Assembly (NCBI RefSeq): GCF_015706575.1
Contig: NW_024037055.1
Span: 11,880,262 to 11,944,261 of the forward strand
Direction of reading: 5' to 3'
Origin: Patiria miniata
Lineage: Eukaryota; Echinodermata; Asteroidea; Valvatida; Asterinidae
DNA: 64,000 bases
The notes beneath the pieces were generated by a model. The model saw only the letters and a program-made list of their open reading frames with translations. It was not told where the DNA came from and searched no databases. Below, one piece after another: positions 11,648 to 24,150 of the stretch. The translations under genes were made by a program, and so were the position numbers. Numbering within the stretch: the first letter of the stretch is position 1; the number at the start of each line of letters is the position of its first letter.

Positions 11648-11860
11648 TAGTCTGAGTATCACCTATTATCCACGGAGCCAAGTCTCCTGTAACGTTGTCA
11701 AAGCATGCAGAATAATGCGATCTCGCGTCTCAGCCAATCGGAGTCGACTTTACTAAATCGTGACGTCATTTCATTCCCAAATTAGGACTACAACTGTGAT
11801 TGGACAATTCGAATGCATTGTTTAATAATACAACAGTCGGGCGCTTGTCGTCGCTTTCGC
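11648..11860. repeat. dispersed repeat, copy 2 (no MITE)
   Basis: Matches 4865-5260: TCTGAGTATCACC, CCACGGAGC, AGCCAATCGGAGT, ACTTTACTAAATCGTGACGT, CAATTCGAATGC and AATACAACAG. It supplies the uninterrupted site for the MITE at 4908-5090. The 167-codon frame at 11800-12303 starts inside it and has no recognised domain. Confidence 0.75.
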
Positions 11861-12524
11861 AATTACATTATCTATTATATAGACTAAACATACCGTACGG
11901 AGGGCGCCAAGTTTTCTTTGGCGTCCGCTACCCGCCAGAAAATCCGTTCGCAGCACGCATGAGACTTCGAGAAACACGACTGATCCGTCGGAACAGACGA
12001 CTTTTTTTTTTGTACCACCAAATTATTAAAAATCATGGGAATTTACTTTTTGCCATGCAGTACTGTGGGTATTGTCTTGAGAATAATCAAGAAGCTGGAG
12101 GGTTGTTTTACTGCCTGAATTATTTACATGTATTGGTTAAAATAAATCACTATAAAAACCCAAAAGAACAGCTATCACACTTAATTATATATTTTAAAGT
12201 TTCCGATGTTCTGTCGTCTGCTTCACTTGCATGTGGTCATGAATCCTACAAATTAATCCTGTCTTTAATAATAGACATAATTTCCTGCGCCTCCAGTACC
12301 TAATTTTTGGCAGATACTCACTCTCTAATTTACAAAGAGTGAACATTCTCTCCATTCGAGTGAAGATTCATTCCGACAGTCGGAAACTCAGTAGGGACTA
12401 GAGACGTTCCAGATTAAAATTTCTTCAATCGGCGATCGTTTATATATATCGTTTATATCCCAATCGTTGATCGTTTTACTACCGCGTACGGACTCCAGAT
12501 GTGCTTGCTCGACTCGCCAACATC

Positions 12525-12670
12525 ATGACAAACAAACCGACCCGACCTGAAACCGACGTCGGGTCGGGTCTAATCGGTTTGTCCTACATGCCATTGGGGT
12601 GGGATAGGTTTCGGTTTTGCGTTCGTGAATTTCTGGTTAGGTCGGGTCGGGTCGGGTCGGTTAAGCCATT
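12525..12670. repeat. GGGTC/GACCC-rich low-complexity stretch
   Basis: GACCCGACCTGAAACC and CCGACGTCGGGTCGGGTC are followed by four GGGTC copies near 12640 and AACCGAAA words. A 62-codon frame here is not gene-like. Confidence 0.5.
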
Positions 12671-12824
12671 TTGGAAAAAAACGAAATAAACGAAATAAAC
12701 CGAAAACCAGAAACAGTTCGGAAATTCACACGGAGTCACTGTGCCCCGGCCGGGTACGACCAAATGTGGTTTGCTGTCTTATCACGCATGGCCTATAACA
12801 TCTAGGCCCACAATATACATTATT

Positions 12825-14980
12825 AGACTGAGAGCTGGATAGGGTTTAATCAAAATTTTGGGAACAAATCACCTGATTGTCTTAAAGCATAGTTTCATCG
12901 ACCCTGATCACAGAATAGCCATTCTTAAGTTTCGCTAGATCAGACAAAGGCCCAGTTGGCGCCATGACAAATGTGGTCAATTTTGCATTTAATCAAAATT
13001 TTGAGAACAAGAACAAAACCAGTATCATTTGATGGCTTGGAACTTGCAGATTATGGAAATATAACTTAAGAGCGATTTTAGATCAGACTAATTAACTTAA
13101 GAGCGGCCCGAAAAGCGCAGAGGGTGGGCGTGGTTCGCTGATACTGTTACGCAACGATAGGAAAGAAGATGAAAGCAGTTTGTATTGATGCCTTGGCACT
13201 TGTGGAACATGACAATATTACGTAAGAGGGCTTTTAGGTCAGACTAATTACCTTAAGACCGGCAGCAAAAGCCAGAAAGGGGCGCATGAGAGTGCCGACT
13301 TTAAATAATCATGACAAGCAAATATTTCAAAAGTTGAATTGAAACTACACAGATGTACGACAGATATTTGGGAGTCCTTTCATAACAGATATCAACGTTT
13401 ACTTAAAATAATGGATAATTATGCGAAAGCACAGGTAGCTGTAGCTGGCGAATTAAATTTTTTTTTATTAAAGGCCTAGTACATTGTACGTACATGTATC
13501 AGTTTTCGGGTTTGAAGCTAGTTATAGAATTGAATCTTAAGGGGCAGTGGGTGGGCTGACAGGGCTGTTAAGGTCAAATATCGTAACCAGTTGGGCACTT
13601 TGAGCCTATAAAAGCATAAAACTTCTTACGTTGGTTCTTCATACAGTGAATATAATGATCGGATGTGAGAAAATTTCACATTTGCCCTCTGGTGAAGGGT
13701 CTATTAACTGTGCATACCCTGTTTATTGATATTTTAAAGATGTATTATTCTAACCCTACTTTTCCACGACCCAAATCTAAACTCTCGATGTGAGTTCTTG
13801 CCATTACATAAGTTTCATTTGTAGGGAAAGTTCATATCTGACCCATGGTGAAGTTTTAAAGGTCAGCGAGCTTATGTATACCATTTTCCACTATTACTTT
13901 AAAATGCCAACTGTTCATGTCCCAAGTCTAAATAATGAATAGAAATTTTTTTTACTCTACTGTTCTACACATGATGTCATGAATTCAGATCCAGAGATGA
14001 TTTTGTTTCTTCAGAGCATCTGATCCCCTGTTTTCATGCCCATGCAGGCGCAACAAAATAGAATTTTAAGAGGCAAGCCGGACAAACATTAAAACACTAG
14101 AAAAAGACAAAAAGAGGTCAGAGGTCACCCCATTGTCTTTTGGGTCTGAATTTATAACATGAGTATAGAATAATAGTTGCAATGCCGTTCTTGTTCACTT
14201 TATAGTTGTGGCTTGGTTCACGAAAAATGTTGCGTTTTCAAGAGTAAAAAATATATTCGCGAGAAGTTAACCAAGGTATACAAAGTAATTGACCTGTCCC
14301 AGCTGAAGGCAACGGAGGTCTGATATGCTCTTCCCACATCGGTCATTATTTAAATGGACACCAGAATATGTGTAGTACATCTGTGAAGTTTCAATTGAAC
14401 CTGTTAAAACGTTTTGTTATAGTGGTCAGTTAAAGTCGGCACTCTCATATGCATGCGCCCTCTGATGGACATTATACATGCTCAATGAAATGGACAAGTT
14501 AGCATTTAAGCTTACACCTGTTTTGGTATTTGGACATTTTGTGACGAAGGTATGCCCTACTGCCATAAACATGGTGTCAAAATAACTGCAAGACATCAGA
14601 ACAACTATCAGAGAAACTTGGTAGAATTGAAAAATTGCATTGCGACGATAGGAGCTAAAATGTACATGGAGGGGGTTGCGGCCCCGCCCCCTCCGTGCTC
14701 TTTGCACCGCTTTTAAGTTAATTAGTCTGACCAAAAATCACTCTTAAGTTATATTTTCATGTTCCTCATGTGCCAAGGCATCAATAAAAATTGTTTCATT
14801 TTCCCATTTTTAATTTGAAGTACATTTGCACAGCTTCTATTCGATCTGTTAGTCGGCACTCAGATGCACGCTTTTATGTGCATGCACGTTTTAATAGGAA
14901 ATGTTAACATTTGGACATTTGGACACAATCACGTGATTTGTTCTCAAAATTTTGATTAAACCCTATCCAGCTCTCAGTCT
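12825..14980. mobile_element. 2.16-kb TIR element with internal inverted and direct repeats
   Basis: Left end AGACTGAGAGCTGGATAGGG and right end CCCTATCCAGCTCTCAGTCT are inverted; the match continues through TTTAATCAAAATTTTG and GAACAAATCAC. Inside, a block with GACTAATTAACTTAAGAGCGG and GGCACTTGTGGAACATGA recurs directly near 13190-13270 and inverted near 14690-14790. A stray piece of the same block lies at about 15860-15890. No transposase is seen. Confidence 0.82.
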
Positions 14981-15407
14981 ATATGGTTTAATTACTCGGA
15001 GACGACGATTTTCATGCGAAACGGGCAAGTTCAGGCACAAAAAGCAGACACAGTTGCCCTTGAATCCAGATATTTGGTTTTGGTTCAGGTTCAGATTGGG
15101 TTTATTCTATAATGTTTCGGGTCGGTTTGGCCTGGTCACAGCTGTGCCTAATGGGCTTTCCGCGGGGTTCGCAAGCAAGTAGGCATGCCGCACCGACGCG
15201 AGCCCGCCTGTATTCCAGGGGCGGGGATATTTTTCATTATGCGTATTGTTAGATGACGCCGTTTGTTTTCATTCTATGTATTCAATAGTACGTGGCGCCA
15301 TCCGGGTTTTCTCCCTAAAGTCTACTTCAGTTGGTACTCTCCTGCAATTAGCCTTTCCATAACGGTACTTTAGTGATTCGGATTAGTTTTTAAAGGGTAA
15401 GAAAATC

Positions 15408-15686
15408 CATGGGCGTCGCCAGGATTTTTTCCGGGGGGGGGGGCAAAGCAAATTTTCCCCCGAAATTCCTTAACTTTTTCATTATATTCTCGATTTATAA
15501 TTTTGCCGAGCGTGAGCAGGGAAGCATTTGCCCTACCCCCCCCCAAGTGACAAATTAACAGCAATGTGGTTTCGCACCTCTTGTCCCCCCTTTTTTTCTT
15601 TTTCCTTTTTGTTTTCGTTTTTCTGGGGGGGGGGGGGGGGGGGGGGGCAAGCGCCGCCCCTTGCTATCCCCTTGCGACGCCCATAA
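15408..15686. mobile_element. hAT-type MITE, CATGGGCGTCGC family
   Basis: Left CATGGGCGTCGCCAGGA and right TTGCGACGCCCAT are inverted, with long G tracts inside. The copy at 27222-27489 shows the family makes 8-bp duplications; here the flanks AGAAAATC and AAAATCGT are only partly similar. Truncated relatives start at about 21683 and 30930. Confidence 0.75.
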
Positions 15687-15962
15687 AATCGTTACTTTCG
15701 TTATGATTGAGACACTGATAAATATCACAATCAGAGGTTAAGTTTTGGAAGTGTTTTCGCATCATATCAGTGTCTTGCCGAAATGTTCAGTCCTATCGCC
15801 CTTTTTTTCTGTCGAATGATTGTTATAACTTGATAAATAAATATATATAAATAAATATATCTTAAGTTATATTTTCATGTTCCTCATGTTATAACTTGAA
15901 TATAAAAAGTGATCGAAAAGACGTCTTCCGGTGAGCTATTTTTTTTTTTATGCAAAACGAAC

Positions 15963-16767
15963 TTCGCTCGTACCTCCCGCCCTGCAAACAGGGAGCTGGA
16001 TGGAAAGGGCAGATGAGCTTCACAAAATCTTGTGAAGCAAGTGGTCATAGCATTCTGATTAATTTATCATGACCTATGTATGAGCTCCGTGCGCTACCAA
16101 AAGAGGGCGTCCTTTTACCTAGCAACGACGTCCCATGGGCGGGACATTTCGCTGGTTGACGCGCACCGTTCCTTGTGTGTGACGCACGTACACCAGGGGA
16201 TTTGTACTATTTACACGCAGTGGCCGCGCTTCGCGGCAAATGAATTGCAGTCAGGCAAGATGGCGTCGGTCGGTCACCTCCAACTGTACTTCCTTTGCCG
16301 GTGAGGGGGGGGGGGAGGGCTTGTGAACAGAGCGGATAAAGCATCTGGCTGCAGCTGTAGACCGCGGTTAGCCAATGCGCGCAAATACTATCCGAAAAGT
16401 TTGCCATAGAAATGCATACACACACCATACTTGATGTGATTTCTTTTTCATTGCAGACCATGTGGAACATTTTTAGCTTCTTCGTGAATTCGAAACGGAG
16501 CCTTTGCAACTGACGGGAGTTGAAAATTTACAAAAAAGATAAGTTTTACAGATTTTCCTACATTATTATGCTTTTCAACAAAAAAAGGGCGCCGCATTTA
16601 TGGATGGGAATAAAAGAGTGATGAATGACACAGTCTTCGGCCGTTTCAAACCTTGCAGGGTCGTGGTCGTGATGACATGCAGGTCACAGGTCACGCAAAA
16701 TCTATCCAATCAGAGCTCGTCAGCCCTTCCCAGTATCCTGTTTGCAGGGCGGGGGTACGAGTGGAAA
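15963..16767. mobile_element. Mutator-like MITE, family A copy 3, 9-bp TSD, carrying inserted sequence
   Basis: Left TTCGCTCGTACCTCCCGCCC and right GGGCGGGGGTACGAG are the family A ends. The flanks are a perfect direct repeat, AAAACGAAC (15954-15962 and 16768-16776). The element is ~800 bp instead of ~245 because foreign sequence, including repeat B (16075-16345), sits inside it. Confidence 0.88.
16075..16345 (+). repeat. dispersed repeat B, copy 1
   Basis: It shares GGGCTCCGTGCGC-type start, CCTAGCAACGACGTC, GGCGGGACATTTCGCTGGTT, AATTGCAGTCAGGCAAGATG, CTTTGCCGGTGAGG and GAACAGAGCGGATA with 28815-29092 and 51545-51795 (both reversed). A 74-codon frame (16080-16304) is kept in two copies. The class is unknown. 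Confidence 0.75.
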
Positions 16768-16992
16768 AAAACGAACCTGTATACAATTCGGCCACTAGAG
16801 GGCGTTTTATACGAGCTAAAAGCACGGACATCATTGACATATGATAATTATATGATGGACATGCGGAAAACAACATGGCGCCCTGAAAACAGCTGTGAGT
16901 CAGTGTATAGGAAGCTATTGAATGTCCGTCCTCGGGTAGTGTTTTAGCAGCATAGAGCAGACGCATACAAGAACTTCACCGAACACCACACC

Positions 16993-17037
16993 ATGTCTAA
17001 AGTCTCAGAGAAGTTCGAATTCACACAAGACCCTCAG
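16993..17037 (+). CDS. candidate first coding exon (15 codons)
   Basis: ATG in a good context (CACACCATGT) opens MSKVSEKFEFTQDPQ, followed directly by a GTAAGG donor in phase 0. The stretch upstream (16870-16992) is outside recognised repeats and could be a 5' UTR. No family is recognised, and no phase-0 partner exon is certain; it could in principle lead to 29554, or to an unseen exon before 24947. Equally it may be chance. Confidence 0.3.
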
Positions 17038-17519
17038 GTAAGGCGCAACTCGCACAAAAAATGAAAATATATATAACGTTTAATATTTGATCCAGGCTCG
17101 GATTAAGTGTTTTGTATATGCCTATAGGCGCCAGTGTTCCGTACGCCGTACTCCGCCCGACACGAACGCTTAACTAAAGTACAAATCACTGTACAAATCA
17201 AGGCGGGTCAAACTGGTGTAGGTCCTAGCTCTAAAAGCCTGTTGGCACCAAGGGCGTCAATCGCTTCTCAAAAGTGGGGTTGGTACATGAACTAATCAGA
17301 TCTAATGCGAGTGCGAAGCCCAAGTAGGGTTCGAGGCCCCATGATACAGAACAATACTTTAAACCCTGTTCAGACATTGCAAGCCAGGCTAGCTAGACGC
17401 GTTCAAATTTAAACAAAATGAAATTAATTCAATTTTTATAAAAACAATTTTTATGATTTTTGTTTGTTTAAGGAAATTTTGTAATGTGAGTATAAGTGTT
17501 TGTTATCTATTTCGTTTAG

Positions 17520-17630
17520 GTGATTTAGCAGATTTTTGTTAAATCTAGCAGATTTTTGTTAAATCTAGCAGATATTTGAAGTGCATCTAGCACAATTTTG
17601 CCATTACCTTACGGTAACACTGGTAATTGA
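17520..17630. repeat. fragment related to the 19138-20691 element end
   Basis: Three AGCAGATTTTTGTTAAATCT-like copies are followed by TTGCCATTACCTTACGGTAAC, the inverted form of GTGACCGTAAGGTCATTGCC at 19139. Confidence 0.5.
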
Positions 17631-19137
17631 TGTGACGCACACAACGTGTATCGTACATTGACTGAAAACGACAGGAAAAACGTATGCGCATTACGTCGTG
17701 TCCGATTTAAACAACTGGTTTTTTTCTTTTTCTTCGGGAACGATAAGACCTTAGGTTAGTTTCTTTTCAACCGGACCTTTCAAAAATTAGTCCGAAATAT
17801 CCCTTTAACACATTGGCTAAAAAAAAGAGAAGGTACCAGACAGGTGATTCCCCTCGTCCTCCCCGCTACCGCTAGGGAATATTGGAAAAGGAAACTTGAG
17901 AGTTACGGTCATGCATAATCCGGATATGGCTTCCTCTTTCCTGGAAGACGAGTATTTTAAAGGGCATTACGGCCTGAAATCCCCGAAAATTTCATGTTTT
18001 TGAATTGTTTACTTATACTATTTTAAAGGTCTAGTTTCAAGGGAACTAATCTAATGTCGTACCGTTCCTGAGAAAAGACGAAAAAAGCGGCCGGTTGTTT
18101 ACATCGACGCGACGGAGTACGCGTAGTATTCCCTGTCGTTTCCATTCAATGTACGATACACGTCGTGTGTGTGTCACATAAGTTACACACATCACCCATA
18201 CAGACATCACGCCACGCGATAAACACACATCGCGCTAGACTTGCTGACAAGTCGCTAGATAATCGTATTTTGTCCCTGAATTTCAGTCAAACTCCATCGG
18301 CACGGCTGGTATAGTAGTACGTAATCGATTAGTCTGGTTCCCAGACCTGACAATTATTCCCGACGCTTACGTTTGAATTGTTGGTCAGGCAGCCTCCGTG
18401 GCTACAAAATAAACATGATGACATCGATGGCCCTTTTTCAAAGCTCGGCTTCGTTTCCGATTTCGCTTTATCACTTTTAGCTTTTAATGCTCTGATCAAA
18501 TTTTTAAATAAATCACTTGCTTCGTATTATCATACAGTTATGATAATACAGTTTGATGTTTCTGTCAGATAACATTGACTAATGTTGATCTGGAATCTTA
18601 AAATTAGGCATCCAAATAGCACTGTTAGCAGGCGGAGCCGAATGAAGACCGAGTTTGGGGAAATTTTGGTAACGGTCGTCAAATTCAAAATTGTTGCGGG
18701 CAGGTCCAATCGCGCACCGCTATGCAATACGTCGGGGGCATGTTTGTAGATCTGGCGACGTTTTAACGACCAATACATCAGCTAGGTCAGCATCATTTGG
18801 TCTGGGAACCAAATTACCGCATTGCATGCATGATGCAGCGATATATTTTGCGTGCGTGGATGGAGCCAGTATTACCGTACACAAAACAATTACCGACTTG
18901 GCACCAAGTCTAACATCGCGCCGCCGCATTAGTGACCATACCGCACCGTAAAAAACCACCGGCGTGTTAATCCTAGTAGTAGTTTCCATATCGAATTATA
19001 AAAACGCAAAGTGAAAAGCAATCAGGACCCAACTGCAAAGCAGACATAATGGAAACATTCCATCCGGAGGTATCGCCAACATCTCAGACAGACGCAAACT
19101 GCCTTGCATACGATCGACAAATTGAACCCATTTTTGG

Positions 19138-20691
19138 GGTGACCGTAAGGTCATTGCCAAATTCTGCTAAATGCAATTCAAAAATCTGTCAGATTTATCA
19201 AAAATCTGCCAAATTCCCCAGAATCACTCGAAAAGTCGAAATACACTATAAACACTTAAAATCATAAGCAGATGTTGTAGTATTGCTTTAATTAAGGTTC
19301 AAATTACATTATAAACGATGTATAGTCACATAAAGATGCTATGAAATCATCGAATAAATTTCCGGCAAAATGCGGTTGCGTCATGACGAAGTCCAGTTCC
19401 CTGTGAACCTTAACACGTACACCAGCCAACCTTTCCCATTTGTAAGAAGTTTTCGTGTATTTTCCCCCTTTTCGCGAAATGATATAGTCTCAAAAGTTTC
19501 TTCCAATAGCACTAACTGCATTTATCACAGAACCGGTCTTTGTTACTCTGTGCGCGTTATGTAACCGTTTTTTTGCAGCAAGCTTTTTCGGTAGTTGTGG
19601 GTTTTCTCTCCAGCAGCATTACAAAAGCCATGGTTGTGTGCAAATTAGGTGTTTGCAACACCTTTGGTGAATAATAGAATTCAGGTGTTTAAACAAAAGT
19701 TACTAGGGAGTTGCTTTGCCAACAGTGAAGGAACAGTGGAGTGATTGGGTGTGTGTGGGTTTCTGACGGAAAAGTGAGAGTGATCATGAAGGAATCAGAT
19801 CAGAGCAGACCAGATCGTGGTAGAAAGCAGAGGTGATTTTGAAGAATTGTCTTGTGTGTGTCACTGCATGAACCTGAGCCAACAGGCATAGCAAAGCTAT
19901 AGCAGGCAGTTTATGTTGAGTAGTTGAGAGCCTATTTGAGGCAGTAATATTTGGGCTTGAATTTCAAGGCCCCAGTGAGCAGTTTTGTGCTCAGTTAAAC
20001 ACACCAAGGAGATCTGGGATTTCAAGAAACCACACAACCATGGCTGTCTGGTGAAGGACAAGGGACGAGCTGTAGCCATTAGCCAAGGGCATCGAACTGG
20101 TGCGGCTGTAGGACACCCAACCCAGGAGGCGGTGTATCCAACGATCAACCGGCATCAGACGATTCAAGACAGTACCGTGGGCTGATATCCTTTAAACGCC
20201 TACTCCTCCCATTTAAAGACCCTTGTATAGAGTAAAATAATTTAAAGTAACTGCAGAGTGGAAGTTTGTTTAAAGATTAATTGCTATTGATTTAAAAGGA
20301 AACACGAAGGACATAATATGATCTAGAATGTGAATTAATGTAACAAGTGAAGAAATACCGGCCTACCACAGTTGTAAATAAGTGTAAATTGTTTGTAAAT
20401 AGAACAGATATACTGAAGGAAAAGCTTATTGTGTTTAGTGTGTTTCTTTCGTTGTTGAGGAAATAAATAGTTGTAGACTATTGGACACGAATTTAGGGAA
20501 TAATCCTAACACCATTATGCAATGATTTGTTTAAAAAGTTGTAGCATTTTTTCAACAAATGTACCATTTTTTTCAAATTTGCCAGAAATCTGCCAACAAA
20601 ATCCATTCTGTCAAATTTTCTGTCAAACACGTTTTTTTTAACAAAACATCTGTCAAAGTTAGCCGAAAATCGGCTAAAACAGTCACCCTGC
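19138..20691. mobile_element. ~1.55-kb TIR element (GGGGTGACCGT ends)
   Basis: Left GGGGTGACCGTAAGG with AAATCTGTCAGA/AAATCTGCCA words; right end AAAACAGTCACCCTG with AAATCTGCCA and CTGTCAAA words in inverted order. CCCATTT stands before the left end and after the right end, a possible target duplication. The core (about 19600-20510) has a 66-codon frame (19985-20185) without a recognised domain. Confidence 0.6.
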
Positions 20692-20784
20692 CCATTTCAT
20701 CATTACATTCTTATTCGAAAAACAAGATTTGGACGTTATATTTTTCCATTTTCGCTGGGCACATTATTATTAGTGAAGTCGGTA

Positions 20785-21112
20785 CAAGGGCGGATCCAGA
20801 ACACTTTTTTTTTTTTGGGGGGGGCCCAAAAAAAATTTGGTCCCCCCAAAAAGTGGGTCAAAAAATTTCGGCGTGGGGTTCGGGGCCCGCTTAAGGGCCC
20901 CGAAATTGTTTTGGATTCTAGATGCTCTGTGGTGCGATCTGAGGCAATTTCTGACCACTTTAACCAATTTTTTTTGAGGAAAAGATGGTGGTGTACTCAT
21001 TGCCTGCCTTTATTGCGATGTCACATTAAAAAAAATAAAAATTGGTTTCGTTTTTTTTTTTGGGGGGGGGGGGCATGGCCCCCTTTGTCCCCCCCCCCTG
21101 GATCCGCCCTTG
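20785..21112. mobile_element. hAT-type MITE, CAAGGGCGGATCCAG family, 8-bp TSD
   Basis: Left CAAGGGCGGATCCAG and right CTGGATCCGCCCTTG are perfect inverted copies, flanked by a perfect direct repeat AGTCGGTA (20777-20784 and 21113-21120). The interior has G and C homopolymer runs. Eight-base duplications are characteristic of hAT elements. Relatives are at 60364-60581 and, as single ends, near 57612-57622 and 63230-63243. Confidence 0.9.
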
Positions 21113-22442
21113 AGTCGGTAGACCTGTCGGACGCATGCCGGATGTGAAACATATGGTGACACTGAAGGGCAAATATATATTGAAATATTTGCGATGTCGC
21201 AAATTTTATCACAAATATCTGTGCAAATATTTGTGATGTCCAAAATTTTTATATTTTGCACACTTTGTTGCAAAGAAAAAGACACTGTTTGCATGATTTG
21301 AGCCTGGCTATTTTTTCAAGAAAATGTGGGGTTCATAAAGTTGTTTGAGTTCCATGTGCATACGGGAGAGTAGTCGGGTACCGTACGTTATACGTACGTT
21401 TTGACGAAATGTTTTATGCATGATCAATAAAGTTTTTTGAGGTGAGAATAATTAAAAAAACCAAAGGATGCGGTTCTAAAAAGCATGCGGGCGGGGACGA
21501 CAACTTATTTTGTTTAATTTGGCCTAGGAGTGTCACCGGCTGTACATGAAATATCCTGGTGTAAACGGTGCATACTGTGAGTTGGAATGCTGCGTGGATC
21601 AACGGCTCGACACCTTAGATGTCGAAAGGGTTGCAACAGGCCGTTTAGCTTATGATATCGGCTTGAGGTAAGAGACACGCTCATGGGCGTCGCTAGGATT
21701 TGTTGGGGGGGGGGGGGCGCTGGAAAAGTTGAAAAAGTCACAATGATAGTAGGCATAAATTCGTTAAGATCAGTGAAAGCTATAAAGTATACTCAGCTAT
21801 ATATCTCTTTTTTTTCATAATGTAGGCCACTAGGCCACGCGTAAATTTCAGCCGCAGGGCCAAATATGCCACTGCGCAATGAGGGCTGCCAATTTTACAC
21901 CGACGCGAGGCGCTACTCAAATAGTTCCTTTGTATTTGTATCGTTTAGAGACCACTTTATTTGGAGCCATTGTTATTGTATCACTATATGTAGTTCAAAC
22001 ACTGTAGATTACGATTTTCCTAGAACGCGATCGTAGAAACGGTAATTTAATGAAACAACCATCTCAGTTTCTCAGATGTCGTTTGTTTACATTTGTTTCA
22101 GAGATTTCCTCGACATTCTTGTACCTAGCGGTAGAGGGGGGTATCAAGTAGTCAGATTTGTGGACACAAAGATCGTTGTATCTCTTGATTGAACGCGTTT
22201 GAATATTGTCCAAGAAGTGCTTTCAAAATATATTGAGAACGTAACTACGATCTGAGAAAATAAGTCAGCTTTGTTGAGGTCTGGTTTACCACGTATCGCA
22301 AGCAATACAAAACACTAACAATGTATACTAGTCAGATTTTAAAATTGCTCATTTTTATCAAAACAAACAAATTAATGTATTCTAAAGATCGCCTGGTGGG
22401 GTTTTATGTTCAGTATTGTATTGCTCCGTGATTTGTTTGCAC

Positions 22443-23210
22443 CTAAGACCCCCTTTACACAGGCCTGCGACCTTTGGGCCTCCCTTGTGCGACCATAAAA
22501 CTGGCCAGGTCGCTTTGAAGGCTCAACGGAGGCCGAATGGTTGCCTAGGTCGTTCAAAGGTGGTACACAGGATGTTCAGACATCGCCATGGTCGCCGTAA
22601 ATTTTTGAACATGTTCAAAACAGTCGCACAAAGGTGAGGTTGGTTGCTCAAAGGTGGCTCAAATGAGGCAGAAGGGAGGCACAAGCATTGCCGTGGTTGC
22701 AGAATGGATGCACAATGGTCGGCCAATGGTCGCCACGTAATAGATCCGTTCTGTTGCAAAGTTTACCGTCAATCTGGGCGATGCTTCTGCCTCCCTTGTA
22801 CCTCAAGGGTCGCCTAGGAGGCAGAAGCATGGCTGAATGGTCGACCAGTGATCGCCGTTAGTTGTCGTTGGTCGCCGATCATGGCACAGAAGAGGCACAG
22901 AGGAGGCTCAATGGTTGCCCAAACTTTGCTCGGGGTCGCCTATGTTGCCTATAATTGCGTTGGTTGCCATAGGTTGCACAGGGGAAGCACAGGGGAGGCA
23001 GGCAAGTGGCTCAGTGGACGCACAGGTCGCTCGTAGCTCGACATGAAAATGCCCGAAAATTGCAGTTTTGGTGGTTAGGCACAAGGATCGCTGGAGCAGT
23101 TACATAGAAACAGGATTTTCTGAGTTTAGGCGACCAGTGAGCGTCCTGGCCATGTTTTGGTCGCTCATAGGTGGTACAAAGGTCGCAGCCCTGTGTAAAA
23201 GGGGCCTTAG
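22443..23210. mobile_element. 768-bp TIR element with tandem-like interior
   Basis: Left CTAAGACCCCCTTTACACAG and right CTGTGTAAAAGGGGCCTTAG are inverted; both continue into CTGCGACCTTTG/AAAGGTCGCAG. The interior is built from degenerate GGTCGC/GGAGGC/AGGGGAGGC words. Several short frames are not gene-like. Confidence 0.8.
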
Positions 23211-23994
23211 CAACCACCATTCAAGGGACAAATCACCACATGGATTTCCCCAAAATGAATTTCTAGCCATGGCTTGCTTAATACAAACACAAATATTTAA
23301 AGTAAATAATGATTTAAATTACGCGCGTAAAAACAGTTAAACTTGGCATCTAAGAGGAAGTGCCTGGTTGTCAGGGCGCATTTCGTATAGTTTCCCAGGG
23401 CCCAGTCAAGTTCCCGCCGCAGTTATATCTTATAAAAATCGTTCGTTCTATGGGAGTGAAAGGTACATGGCCTGCCGTCATTAAGCTTCAACTGAAATAG
23501 TTTTTGCATGCACACTAAACATATTGAGCAATAGGCCACGCATAACAAATTGTACGGCTAGAAATTCATTTCGCGGAAAAAATATGACAAAATAAACATA
23601 ATTCGATGGTTTTCTGGTCACTGCAAGAAGTTGAGACAATTGCTGCCGTGTCATACGTAAACACACCGGGTTTGTGCAAAGAAACGGTGTTTGCAAAGTC
23701 GACCTTTGTTTTTTACTCTCTAACTGACGCTTAGTTTAACCACATTTGATAAACTACCACAAATATGCACAAAGACCACGAATTAAACCAAGTCATTGTC
23801 AGCTGACCGCCGGACCCCTCCCCCCCCCCAAAAAAAAGCAGTTGGAAAATAAATAGCTAGCCGGCACGGTCATTATAATCGTAACTTCGCCGGAGACAGA
23901 GAGCACAATGCAGCAACGCTTGCATTCTAACCATCATTATCATATGAAGTTCAACTGGTTCAGATTGACTGACCCTAACCCTAACCCTTATCCT

Positions 23995-24150
23995 ATGGGG
24001 CGTCGGACCAATGGGACTTTGGACCAATGGGACTTTGGACCAATGGGACGTCGGACCAATGGGACGAATAGACCAATGGGACGTATAGAGCAATGGGCCG
24101 TCGGACCAATGGGGCGTACGACCAATGGACGTCGGACTAATGGTACGTTG
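23995..24150. repeat. minisatellite GGACCAATGGGACGTC
   Basis: Roughly ten imperfect 14-17-bp units (GACCAATGGGACGTCG) follow each other. A short CCCTAACCCTAACCC run stands just before it (23970-23985). Confidence 0.8.

Noticed and set aside
11800-12303. 167-codon plus-strand frame
   Set aside because: It begins in a dispersed repeat, has no known motif and no coding-like composition.
23970-23985. CCCTAACCCTAACCC telomere-like motif
   Set aside because: Only about two and a half units, directly followed by an unrelated minisatellite; too short to infer an interstitial telomere.
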